A stretch of DNA of 64,000 bases from Temnothorax longispinosus (GCF_030848805.1 NC_092360.1:2480001-2544000), one strand, 5' to 3'; shown: positions 50,831 to 61,209, numbered from the stretch's first letter. The notes: generated by a model not told the origin, from the sequence alone. Numbers and translations: made by a program.

Positions 50831-52851
50831 CTGAGAACCCGATCCATTATTAACGCTGTCATCAATAACATCTTTTCCGCGAGACTCTCATTTACCTTCG
50901 TGCGTCTTGAAACGCGATATAGGAAATGTGGGAAGAACCCCGCCAGACACGAGGGAAGTGCCACTTACGCAAAACTGAAAATTACGCGAGACTGTTTCAG
51001 AACATAATGCTTTGATGGAGCCAAGAAAATCGTACCTGTCAGCTGTCCTTACATTTTTTACATTGTGTTTCTCTGTACTAGCTACAAAATATTTATTATA
51101 TATTGCATATACATATTGTATGTTAAATATATGATTTGTTTACATGGAAGAAAAACTCGCTTTTGATAACTAGTATTTTAAGTAATTAGAAGAATTATAA
51201 AGTTTTACACTGCAAATTTATTTTATCGTCATACAATCAATCATAGGCAACATTGTAACCTTGTACTCTTCAATTTTATCCTATCAGTTTTATCCTTAAG
51301 ATCTTCTTTATGCCTGTGTGCCTCGATCTGAAGGATAACTGATGGAAGGTACTCTCCGTCGACAGATTCGAAGGGAAACATATGCCGAGAATCCGAAAAG
51401 AGTGGTAGGCGTCGCGACGCCTTGGATCGATCGGAGTGCGCGCACAACTCCAGACCAACATGGACCCGGATTTACGGGGCTGAATTGAGTGGAAAAACGA
51501 GAACACGGTGAAAAAAAAACGAAAAAGCACGGGTTTCGCCCTATAAACTTGTTTACGCGAACATGCCGGTGTCCAGCTATGCGCGTAAATTCAACAGAGT
51601 CATATTAGCTCTGGAAATATCAGGCTCTTTTATGTGCACTACCAAAATACCATTTTTTGCTTGCAAACGTTATGAAAGAAATGAGTAATTTGTACCAGAA
51701 AATGTTGCCATTTAATTTATTATTATCCGACCATTCTATATTTATGAGGATGTTAAATAATTATACCAGATAGATAAAAAGAAAATCAGCGAGTAAAAAT
51801 ATGTGAATCCATTTGTTATAATTGGAAGCTTAAAAATTTTGCCACAATTTAGGAGTAATAAAATTATATTTAGTATTAAGGCATTCTAAATCTGTGCGTA
51901 TATGATGTCCTAAATAAACTTCTTCATATTATTTGCCAGAAAAATAAATTTTTATAATATAGTGATAAATATCAAAAAAATAAAATTAATAAAATCTTTC
52001 TCTTTTTTTATACTTTTTCTGTTTTTTTAGTTTTAAAATTTTGTCGAATACACCTTGTGATGATTATCATGTTATAGCAAAAACTACGACCGAGAGGTAA
52101 ATACGGCATTTAAAAGTACCAAATATAAATAAAAATATTTATATTGAATAATCCTATAATAAAAATATTTAAATATAATTATTCTAATATCGAAGGAAAG
52201 ATGTAACTTCTAGAGATTTGCAAAATTTATTAAAAATCCATAATGCGGATACATATTTATAGCATAAATAAAGTTTTCTGCATAAAATGTCTGCCTTTTG
52301 TTTTTGATCGTACGAAAAATTCGCGATGCAGTGGCGTCGAAAGGAAGAGGGCCCTAACCGAGTAATGGGGTGTCGCCGGCAGTCGCGCATTTATAATTTC
52401 TGTCCCCAATCCACCCCTCAGTAGTCATTCTTTGTCCTGCATTCTTTCTCTCTCGCAGACTGCTAACGCGAAACAATTGCTTTTCGTACTGCAGAGAGGA
52501 ACAAAGCTGTCTGGAGTGGCGTAGGCAGGTCGGCTGAAAAGCGCAAGATGAGCTACCGCGATGTCTCAAGAATCTAATGGCATTACTCCGTTCGACGGAC
52601 AAAAAACCGGATGTTCTTTCTCGAAACCATTATTATGGAATTTCTAAATATTCAATTTTGTTAGTGCTTATTAAATTACATCTGTTTATGAATACGTATT
52701 CATTTAATATTATAAGAGAAACTATTACCCAATATTAATTTGCTCATAAATTACTGATATGAAACCTGCACACTTTATATACATTCAATCCAGCAGTTTA
52801 GCGGCAGGTTAATTATAAATTAAATAAATTGAAATTTTCAAAATACTCAAA
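50831..52851. other. Non-coding stretch, AT-rich with mixed patches
   Basis: A mixed patch at 51280-51600 and another at 52320-52610. The second has a strong pyrimidine tract and CAG near 52440-52458 followed by a 21-codon open frame to TAG, discussed among the rejected items. Confidence 0.45.
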
Positions 52852-52901
52852 TCGGTCGGAAGAAATATGGATAAAATCAGTCGGGAGAAATATGGATAAA
52901 A
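52852..52901 (+). repeat. Two-unit tandem duplication, 25-bp unit
   Basis: TCGGTCGGAAGAAATATGG plus ATAAAA is followed at once by TCAGTCGGGAGAAATATGG plus ATAAAA, differing at two positions. This is a recent local tandem duplication just downstream of the small minus-strand gene. Confidence 0.9.
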
Positions 52902-53165
52902 TCTATAATCATAATAAACGGTTACTATACATAGGAATCCCGAAGCGACGAAAAGTACGATTGATGAAAAAGGTAAACAGGTCATATTTGTTATAATTGA
53001 TAATTATATAATTAAAAATAAATTGTGAGTTAATTAATTGACGTATTGATTGCAAACTAAATAAATTGTATTCCAATAAATTAAAAAGAACAGTATTGTA
53101 GAAATCTAATATCACAAAAATAAATTTGGCACTCTTTCAGGATGGTTGCACTCGAGTGATATCGG

Positions 53166-53256
53166 TTATTTGACAGAATTCTCTTGTTCCTCTTTACTAG
53201 CTTTGGAGACGTCAGAAAAAACAGAAGCATCACCGTCCGTAAAAGTATCTTGAGAT
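53166..53256 (-). CDS. Terminal exon of a small Ser/Glu-rich protein gene
   Basis: On the minus strand the exon is preceded by the acceptor GTGTTATGTTTAG. Its first base completes an Arg codon split after AG in the previous exon, and 29 residues follow to TAA at 53166-53168. The peptide is polar and acidic (SQDTFTDGDASVFSD, then SKASKEEQENSVK). The phase match with the preceding exon is the main proof that both are coding. No clear AATAAA was seen on the minus strand just downstream. The family is unknown to me. Confidence 0.75.
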
Positions 53257-53336
53257 CTAAACATAACACTGTCGTTATAAGAAATATATATTTATAAATA
53301 ACCGTTAGACTATATAAATTAAAGTTTCAAAATAAC

Positions 53337-53438
53337 CTGTACGTTTTCTCAATATCTGGTTCGTGTTTGTTATGTGTAACGACCGATGTTTCTGGAATAT
53401 CAGCAGCATTTGCGCCATTGGATGTCTCACTGGTCTCA
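53337..53438 (-). CDS. Third exon of the small minus-strand gene
   Basis: The open frame encodes ETSETSNGANAADIPETSVV, then THNKHEPDIEKTY plus a split Arg codon, and ends at a donor of type CAG|GTTATT, a weaker than usual consensus. The best acceptor is GGGTTTCCTTAG, ending at 53439. The frame also stays open upstream to ATG codons at 53453-53455 and farther back (about 53489-53491), so an alternative transcript starting there is possible. Polar, Ser/Thr/Glu-rich composition suggests a disordered tail. Confidence 0.65.
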
Positions 53439-53482
53439 CTAAGGAAACCCTTCATTTTAAGTTTATGAAGCACACAATTTAC

Positions 53483-53538
53483 GATGAACATTTTACATCA
53501 CTGCTTGAAAGCAAGGGAGGCTTTTTCGATAGATCGTC
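53483..53538 (-). CDS. Second exon of the small minus-strand gene (boundaries tentative)
   Basis: The acceptor ACGCGTGCCTTTCAG is followed by codons for DDLSKKPPLLSSSDVKCS in the phase required by exon 1. The frame then meets TAA at 53479-53481. A donor TC|GTAAAT at 53482 would remove that stop and, spliced to 53438, keep the downstream frame open. The intron would be only 44 bases, short even for an insect. Alternatives are a 47-base intron (donor at 53496, acceptor at 53450), a truncated 54-residue protein, or a frame-breaking mutation. Confidence 0.5.
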
Positions 53539-53770
53539 CTGAAAGGCACGCGTAGTAATCATCGAGATTATATGAAAGATTATACGAATACGAGATTATA
53601 TGAAAAATTTCACTGTATTTGCGATAACTTGTACACGTTAAACACACATACGTACGTGTAAACATGTACAAATAGAATATATAACAGCCATGCATATTGA
53701 CACTCTCTCTTATATCGACTATATTATACTCTCGTGTAGAATAATGATTTTTAATCGAGCGAATACTTAC

Positions 53771-53875
53771 TTTTGGAACTCCCGTATAACGAATGATTAA
53801 TCGTGTAAACTCCTCAGCAAATTCTGCTATGGTGGCCATCTCATCCAGCTCATTCTTTTTGGTTTCTTGCGACAT
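53771..53875 (-). CDS. First coding exon of the small minus-strand gene
   Basis: Starts at ATG with A at -3 and encodes 35 residues: MSQETKKNELDEMATIAEF, then AEEFTRLIIRYTGVPK, ending at a strong donor AAA|GTAAGT in phase 0. The second half looks like an amphipathic helix. The entire exon is duplicated in inverted orientation at 54361-54462, where the second half is nearly identical and the first half differs. The spliced protein would have about 117 residues, with no signal peptide or membrane segment seen. The family is not recognised. Confidence 0.75.
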
Positions 53876-54090
53876 TTCTAGATGATGTATTCAAGCGAAC
53901 CAATATCGAATGACTGCTCGCTCGAGCGCCTTTGTAACGACCTCGTGATATTTATTATTCACCGTAGCAGACAATGCCGTATTGACAATTCTCTTGCCCC
54001 GTTCAACGCGTTTCCGAAGGAGAAAGTTATAGATATTAATTTCAGAAAAGAAATGAACAATTTAATATCTGGCTACAGTAAAACTTCTCA

Positions 54091-54156
54091 GGTTAGGTTA
54101 CATGGAAGGAAAACTATTGAAAATTGAAAGGCGACAGACACGTGAGGGACGGCTAT
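54091..54156. promoter_or_regulatory. Palindrome spacer, possible divergent promoter centre
   Basis: It lies 66 bases long between two near-identical upstream arms, each ending about 215 bases later at an ATG. The parent gene's promoter should lie within about 200-300 bases of its ATG, so the duplicated arms probably carry it on both sides. No TATA box is obvious near the spacer; a short TATA-like TATAAATG overlaps the right-hand ATG region only. Confidence 0.3.
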
Positions 54157-54360
54157 TGAGAAGTTTTACTGTAAGCAGATATTAAATTGTTCATTTCTTT
54201 TCTGAAATATCTATAACTTTCTCCTTCGAAAACGCGTTGAACGGGGCAAGAGAATTGTCAATACGGCATTGTCTGCTACGGTGAATTAATAAATATCACG
54301 AGGTCGTTACAAAAGCGAGCAGTCATTCGATATTGGTTCGCTTGAATACATCACCTATAA

Positions 54361-54462
54361 ATGTCGCAAGAAACCAAAAAGGAGCCGAATCGGAATGTGG
54401 CCATGGTAAAATTTGCCGAAGAATTTACACGATTAATCATTCGTTATACGGGAGTTTCGAAA
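54361..54462 (+). pseudogene. Inverted duplicate of exon 1, truncated gene copy
   Basis: Encodes 34 residues starting MSQETKKEPNRNVAMVKF and continuing AEEFTRLIIRYTGVSK, with the same GTAAGT donor as the parent exon. ATG, frame and donor are intact, but the duplication ends near 54633 inside the former intron and no copy of exon 2 or later exons is seen up to the window end. It may be a dead fragment, or it may be spliced to a new exon or read into the retained intron (open to 54672). Compared with the parent, one codon is missing after KK and most of codons 8-17 differ. Confidence 0.7.
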
Positions 54463-54633
54463 GTAAGTATTCGCTCGATTAAAAATCATTATTCTACACG
54501 AGAGTATTATAGTCGATATGATAGAGAGTGTCAATATGCATGGCTGTTATTCTATTTGTACATGTTTACACGTACGTATGTGTGTTTAACGAGTACAAGT
54601 TATCGCAAATACGATGAAATTTTTAGTAATTTA

Positions 54634-54950
54634 AAAGTAATTTTTAGTAATTTAAAAGTTTTTAGTAATTAAACACCCAAGCAATATTATTTTATCTAAT
54701 TATATATAGCATAATATTTCGTTACAGTAGAAGAATAGACTCGATACAGTTCTGCTTCACACATTCACAGGTCGATCTTTTATCATGTATCTAATGATTC
54801 ATTATTACATATAACGCTTATTGTTATTTAATAGTAAGTTAATAGAAGATATGCAAGAAACACACATAAGGAAATACGGGAGTAAAAAATCTCATTCATT
54901 CGGAATACCCGTTTAGTTTCGCTTCAGAGAGAGGAACTTTAACTCGCGGA
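54634..54950. other. AT-rich non-coding stretch with short tandem units
   Basis: Starts with an imperfect tandem of TAATTTAAAAGT(AATTT)TTAG units at about 54628-54668, right at the end of the palindrome arm. The rest is unremarkable. Confidence 0.5.
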
Positions 54951-55570
54951 TGACGTGTTTTTAGGGAAGAAGCTGGTTCCCGCAGCGAGAGAATCGAAGT
55001 GGAGAACAAAGCGGCGCGAAAACGGCGTCCGGTCTCGTCACAGCGAGAAGCCGTTGGCCCGCGAAACTCGTTTCGACTTAATTTATGCATTATCGCGGCC
55101 CGAACGTGCGCCCCACCTCGATCTTCGAAGGCCCCCTTTGTGCAGTTATTAATGCGCCCGGGCCACTTCATTTTCACCCTATGGCACGCCGGTGCACGGC
55201 GTTAGGACGACTGCATATCGCGTCGTCGTCGTCCTACCTGCCGTCCTTCCGGACCCGGACCGAATTCGTTCCCGCGTATGCAAATTCGATGCGAGAGCGT
55301 CGCTACGACGAGGACGGGAGAAAGAGAGAGACGGCCGCGCGGGGTGGAAACCGAGCGAGGAGAAAGAGAGAGAGAGAGAAATTCTTTCAGTATACATCTG
55401 CCGGGGCGCGCGAACAATCGTCGGAAAAATAATAACTGTTTTTACAGCAGAGAGAATACATTGCCGGGCATCGGAACCGGCTCCTCGCTGCAAGGTCGAT
55501 CGGCAAGTTTCGAGTACCTCGGCGAGCGCTCTTGACGGAGGCCCGAGAGTTCGTTAATCTTTTATGATTC
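54951..55570. other. CpG-rich block, apparently non-coding
   Basis: GC-rich block with GA-rich DNA at 55310-55380. It is open in four plus frames and three minus frames (60-121 codons); none carries a motif. It lies about 0.6 kb beyond the exon 1 duplicate and could contain regulatory sequence. Confidence 0.5.
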
Positions 55571-57712
55571 TACGCTAAAATAGACTAGCTTCGCGCACAA
55601 TCGTCGCTGGAAATTTTTTTATTGTTTCTTTAAGCAAGCCGAGCGGTCAGTAATATAATATGCGAATTATTTGTCAATGCTATGGCAAAATCGCAATTCT
55701 GTTTTTAAAATTATATAAATATGTAGAAATATTTCTTTATGTTAATATGTTATACTCTTGAAACGGATTATATATTTTATAGACTATATAAACTAGAAAG
55801 AGGAAAAATAATAACAAATGTGTACAAATAAATACACTCGTATATAAATTTCATGTATATGTGTGCATTTTTTTAATGACTGTATAAAATGGGGTGGTAA
55901 AGAAAATTTATATAGCTGCAATCATATTTATGCGTTCTGCAATTAGATAGAAGCAGGGGATGAAAGCCATTTATCCCTAACGTTTTTCACGGAAAATATA
56001 CGAAAGCAATCAACCGGGCATAATACTAAATTCTAATTTATTCCGGCAATTTGATCGTCGCCGCCACATATTGGCATGGAAATTCATTTTATCGCGTTTA
56101 TAAATCTCTTTTAGAAGCTTAACGCGGCGTAATCGAGAACGTGAGATATTTTCTAATGTGAACATTAAACTTCTTTTACGTAAGCTTTGAGAATAATGAG
56201 AATCACTGCGTGCGGCAAGCTAGATATCTGTTTTACCCCCTTATAGTCGATAATAGGGAGGACTGTAAAAAGATAAGGGTTGCTGTAGATTGCAATCCAC
56301 AACGGAATGATGTGCGTACCCTCTATCAGGAAACGTTTGAAACCTGTTCATCTTTTGTAGTCGGTAATGTTTATATGTGAAAAATATATAGGGTGTAACG
56401 TAAATACTGAATACTGTTTAGAAAACATCCCTGTTACTTTTCTGAAATAATATATTTTATTAAGATAATTATAATTTAAGAAAAATGCAAATGTTAATTA
56501 AATAATTAAAAACTTTAAAAATTAAAAATTGAATTTTTAAATTAAATAAAAATTAAATGTGTAAAAAATAAGAAATATAACTTTTATTATCTTTTAGAAA
56601 TTAAACCTTTAATTGTTACACTAAATAAATAAATAATTTTTTAATTTATATCTATCTAATTTACGTTGTAAAATTTTTTTGTTTTAGGAGTCAATTTAAT
56701 TTAATTTAATTTAATTTTGAGTATAATTTGAAAACATAGTCATAAAACTATTTTCAAAAAAAAATCAATTTTCCATCACATTAGATATAATATGTGATAT
56801 GTTTGTAAAGTGCAGAGAAAAAAATGCAAAAAATTAGATACATGTTAAATAATTATTTTATAATTTTAGGCTGATTGCATAGTTACTATACTATAATACA
56901 ATGAATTATCAACAATTAACATCAAAAATTAAAATAATTTAATACAAATCAGTAAAGAATTTACTTCAAGAATATTTTTTTACACGACATGCTCGAGGGC
57001 GTAAGTCTTTCAGGCAGGACGCTAATTACGAGTCCTCGTTTTCTTGTTCGATTGAAACATAAGTCCCAGATTACCTTACACGTTAATTACGCAGTAATTA
57101 ACTCTCGTCGTCATCTCCTCTCGGCGCCATCGGATGCGAGACTATAAGTAGTGAGAAGGTTGATGGATCGTGATTTGGCTTTCTTAAAGCCGAATCTTCC
57201 GTAAAGCCCGGATCGCCGCCATCGACGTGGAATAAAAGGTGACGATGGCGTTTATCGACCCTCCTACATCCAACCCCGCGACCCCCAAAAAAAGACGCAA
57301 CAAAATACGACGTTGCTGGTTTCAACTCGGCGCCATTAAAACTTCATTTCATGCTCGTTACTCGCCCGTACTTTTAACGACCCCGATAAACGGGCCATGT
57401 CAGATTCTGATGCGCAGCAATTTCGACAAATTCGTCAACGTAATTGGGATTATAAATTCTTTCACAAATTCAAAGTGTTTATTTTCGAGTTATTGTAAGT
57501 GATTGACAAAGAGCTTTCCAAGAACGAAGTTTTCGAAGTGCAAAAGATCTTAGGAGGTCACTTAAACTTAAGATTTTTTTTTCTTTTAAGATTTTAAGTC
57601 AAAACTTACAACTCTCTCTTATATTTTTTATCATCAAATGTTTTTGTTAAGACAAAATTAATTTTATGTTTAGAGAATTTATTATGATAATCGGAAAAAT
57701 AAAATTATATCA
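55571..57712. other. AT-rich non-coding stretch
   Basis: Includes five TTTAA units at about 56693-56717 and a GC-richer patch at 57095-57390, where complementary 75- and 87-codon frames overlap. No exon was recognised. Confidence 0.5.
56693..56717 (+). repeat. (AATTT)5 microsatellite
   Basis: Five pentanucleotide units in an otherwise AT-rich segment. Confidence 0.85.
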
Positions 57713-57859
57713 TTAAGGGCTGATTGTTCCAACCTGTTTGTAAACTATAACTAATAGTTAAATTATTTATATGTCTGTTTTTCCTTTAAATTAGGCAAAG
57801 ATAGACATATTATTTAACTATTAGTTAGCTTACCAACAGGTTGGAATAACCAGCTTTAA
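57713..57859. mobile_element. TTAA-flanked MITE with long inverted repeats
   Basis: The left arm GGGCTGATTGTTCCAACCTG continues to AACTAATAGTTAAAT and ATATGTCT; the right arm reverse complemented reads GCTGGTTATTCCAACCTG, AACTAATAGTTAAAT, ATATGTCT. The arms are about 55 bases with a spacer of about 25 bases. TTAA stands at both outer edges (57713-57716 and 57856-57859). TTAA target duplications and a hairpin body without open frame fit a piggyBac-type non-autonomous element, though this class assignment is inferred only from the flanks. Confidence 0.75.
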
Positions 57860-58220
57860 AGTAAACAATATCTTATCCTTTATTTAATTTTGAGTGGATA
57901 TTATTTTAATAGACTTTTAAAGTTTTAAAAAATTTACTGCTTTATTGTAATATTCTACATACATACTAATTTATTACAAAAACAATAATCTCTATAAAAA
58001 TTTCCATAAAATCTAACTCTTTAAATATATATTAATTATATTCAATTAATTATTAGAAAAATATTATTTTATCTTTCTAATTATAACTAAAAACTTACTG
58101 ATGATGAAGCGATAATTATATAAAACATTCCAAAAAGCAAAATTCAAAGTGCCATTACAGACGACTAAGGTGTCAAACTAAACGTCATCGGCGATTTATA
58201 GTTTCAATACTTGCGGTATC
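57860..58220. other. AT-rich non-coding stretch
   Basis: Nothing specific was recognised before the CAGGTA cluster. Confidence 0.5.
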
Positions 58221-58445
58221 ACAAACGTGCCAACTGAAACAGGTAACAGAAAGCGTTTTCAGCAACAGGTATTGATACCCTATTATCCTCGCTCCATCGA
58301 TTCGATTGGACCTGACTCTCACGCGTGGCAGGTACGTGGCACGCGCTCAGGTAAAAATCACTGCAGGTAGACATCGATTACCGATGCACTGATGCTCGTG
58401 CCACACTCGAAACGTCAACAGTCAGTAACCTTAGACACCATTTCT
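58221..58445. promoter_or_regulatory. Possible enhancer: five CAGGTA motifs in 131 bases
   Basis: CAGGTAA at 58240, CAGGTAT at 58266, CAGGTAC at 58329, CAGGTAA at 58348 and CAGGTAG at 58364, all on the plus strand, in a GC-richer patch without open frames. CAGGTA-type heptamers are bound by the early zygotic activator Zelda in insects, and CAGGTR hexamers also match Snail-family sites. Chance expectation for a given hexamer is about one per 4 kb per strand, so five in 131 bases is striking. Function is inferred. Confidence 0.45.
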
Positions 58446-59690
58446 TAAGCCTTAACATTCGAAGGTTCAAAAGGTTTATTTGTCATGGGATCTCATTCAT
58501 CATACAAAGAAAACAAATCTCTTCAGACAGTAATAAATAATTTTTATGCCAATAGTATTTAAAACCTAAAATGGCATAAATTTAATGTAATAATAAAATA
58601 TAATATACAAATATTAATTAAGTATAGAAATTATAAAATATAATCATGACTTTAAATAATTTCTTAGAATTGCATTTAATTATTAATTACTTGCGAATTG
58701 GAAAAACTGACAGGCATAAAGCTAATTATATTTAATACGGGCATTAGGGCAATGCAAAAGACACGAGAGACGCCATTGCACGAAAGGGAAATACGAATTG
58801 TGTTGGCCGAGGGACCACCCTCTAAACTCCACCCCTACCGCCCTTATTTAATGTACGACGCTAGGTAGTACATACCCTATTACTTGAAGATCAACAAAGA
58901 TTTATGAATAATTTAATTTAGTAATAATATGTAGCAGTATTACATTTGATGACTTTTATCTATTATTTAATAAAATAAGTGATAGTGAAATTTTTCTTAA
59001 CGAAAGTTTGATAAAAAGCACTACATTACAAATGAATACAGTACAGTACAGTATAAATATTACAACATAAGCAATAAAGTGTAATGAAAATAATAACAAT
59101 CTTAGAGTAACTAAAGGGGACATTTAAAACTTTGTCAATTGACTTTCATAAAAATAGAATTCTGGATAACTGCACAAATATGAAGAATATAATCAGATAA
59201 AATGTATTATTCAACACAAGAAAATAATAATTTATGTAAGAAATACTCAATTCTGTACTTGAATAAAGACATATGTACATTGTGTTACTTTAATAGGTTA
59301 CATTTTGTGTCATTTTAAGTTTTAAATACTGATAATATAAAAATTATTTATTACTGTTTATGAAGAGATTCGCTTTTTTTCTAAGAAATACTCAAATTTA
59401 AATATTTATTAGTATAATTACATTTTGACAAGCAATACAATTTTACTTTACTATATTTATGAATAATAGATAAACACGATTTTTTGTCTTATGTATTTTG
59501 CATTCTGCTTGTAATGGAATATATTTATCACTCAAATATAATAAGAATGCTTAGTCATCTTATTCTTTCTCATTCAGAATTGTGATAGCTCACGGTACCT
59601 AGTTTGCTATGCAAATGAGGTAAATAAGAAGAGCTTTTCCTTCAATAAGACAATAAAAATTTGCAATGTGCGCATATTGAAAGCGTACTC
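58446..59690. other. AT-rich non-coding stretch
   Basis: AT-rich with a GC-richer patch at 58740-58880 and a short ACAGT repeat near 59039-59053. No gene was recognised. Confidence 0.5.
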
Positions 59691-60500
59691 TATATAAGAA
59701 GGAGAAGCGGGGGTGAGATCGTTCCCGGACGCGCGCGCTAATTAACGATAATGCACTTCTTCGGCAAATTTCATCGAGAAGCGTGGATCTGCGTCCCTTC
59801 TGCACTTCTCTGATCATCGCGGTATCGGTTCGCGCGCAGCCACGGGTCTTCCAATTAAAAGCATTTCGGAATTTCCCGAGGCGGTCGCCCGCCGTCCTTC
59901 GTAGCACCGTTCCTATCGTCCGCGGAGGAACGGAGATGGGGAGAAAACGCCGGAGAAATCGCTCGGGCGCAATAAGTCAAATCTTGTTTGCGAGTCGGTG
60001 CCTTTAGTTAGGACGACTGACCGGGTCTGCTGCGTCGAAGGCTCGACGCGAGGAGACGGACTCGTCGGCAGGAAGAAGAGAGGGTGAACCGAACGAAACG
60101 AGTCGACGGGGAGATTGAAGCACCAGAAGAGAGCGGCCGGGGCGGGGGCGGGGGCGGGAGAGGGTGGGCGCGCGAGTACCTCCTCATCGACCGTATAATT
60201 AAACCGGGCGCTGATTAAAAAAGTTACCATGGCCGTAAGATCATTACAGGGCCTCCGATCCCGCCCGCCATCCTCCGCGGGGGCCGAAGCAGTCCTCGCT
60301 CGCCTCACTTTCCCTCGCTCCCGACCCTCGGGGGGGTTGCGGCCTCTTCCCGCGCGCGTGGTTCGCCCGGCGAATTCAGACGCCGTGTTTTTCCGCCCCA
60401 CGGAAAGCCCGCAGACGGAAAAAGTCGACCGGTCGTCTCTCGTTGTCTCCATTAGTTCTGCCGTCGCGTCATCCTCGCGCGCAAACTTGTTTAACCCTTG
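59691..60500. other. CpG-rich block with a long minus-strand open frame
   Basis: A very GC-rich block with GGCGGGG units near 60139-60160. The minus strand is open for 203 codons (59913-60524), with Pro-Ala repeats from the GGGGCG units and otherwise mixed composition. No domain, no splice evidence and no supporting start context were found. It is more likely a stop-poor regulatory island than a protein gene. Confidence 0.45.
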
Positions 60501-61087
60501 AATACATAAATTTTTATACGACAAAACAAGACTGCGTCGTTACTAACGCGGGAATGAAAGTTTGATAAGAGTACAGAGAAATATCGAAATAAAAAGTATT
60601 GTAAAAAATACAATTAAACAATAAAAAAAGCAAGAATCTTAATGATTGACTTTTACTTTAAAAAATAATAATTTACAATGCTTATTAAAAACATGTCAAA
60701 TAATAGGATAGTCATATAATTGAGGTTTAGTACATTGATGAATGAAGAGCATAAACATCATGAAAAATTGCATTTTATGACATGATAATTAAACCACAGA
60801 ATTTTTATTTTACTTATATCTGTAACAGATCATTTTATTTGCATCATTTTCTTGCATTTTTAAGTAAAGGTTTTAATTAAAGTTATAATAACTTTTTCAA
60901 CGCTTTTAAGTATCTATTAACATATTATATACAATGTCAAACATCACGCAATGAGGATGAATATGCTTATAAGCAAACTTCCTACATCGACTATCATTTA
61001 AATTCAATTATGAGTCGTAAATGAAGAAACATCTTAATTTATTCAGACTCCTTGCCTCAAGCATAGGCCCAACTAAAATGTTACAAT
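60501..61087. other. AT-rich non-coding stretch
   Basis: Nothing specific was recognised in this stretch. Confidence 0.5.
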
Positions 61088-61209
61088 GGCCCGTATTCAT
61101 AATCGACTTTCTTATTTCAAAACCGTCAAGTAATGTCTTAAGATGCTAATACGCTCTGTGATTGGTTCGTGACATTTTAAGATTGCATAAGAATCGACTA
61201 TGAATCGGT
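61088..61209. mobile_element. Short MITE with terminal inverted repeats
   Basis: The left end is GGCCCGTATTCATAATCGAC then TTTCTTAT; the right end reverse complemented is GACCGATTCATAGTCGATTC then TTATG. The arms are about 27 bases with a few mismatches and the whole element is about 122 bases without an open frame. CAAT stands near both outer edges and could be a target duplication. The transposon superfamily is not determinable from this copy. Confidence 0.65.

Larger units (their letters stand above)
53602..54633. repeat. Large imperfect palindrome: inverted duplication with ~66-base spacer
   Basis: The left arm is about 53602-54090 and the right arm about 54157-54633. The innermost match is ACAGTAAAACTTCTCA at 54075-54090 against its reverse complement at 54157-54172. 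Each arm holds about 200 bases upstream of the ATG, exon 1 and about 160 bases of intron 1. By eye the arms agree at about 95%, with small indels (8 bases near 53923, 4 bases in the AATT stretch near 54037). The spacer 54091-54156 begins with GGTTAGGTTA. The structure places two first exons head to head. Confidence 0.9.

Noticed and set aside
52459..52524. Possible terminal exon after a strong pyrimidine tract (TANAKQLLFVLQRG, then to TAG)
   Set aside because: The acceptor looks good and the phase would match the candidate exon at 50592, but 22 codons with no second line of evidence are too little to call.
53498..53770. Continuation of the exon 1 frame through intron 1 on the minus strand
   Set aside because: The strong GTAAGT donor and the AT-rich, Tyr/Ser/Ile-rich translation mark this as intron that happens to stay open.
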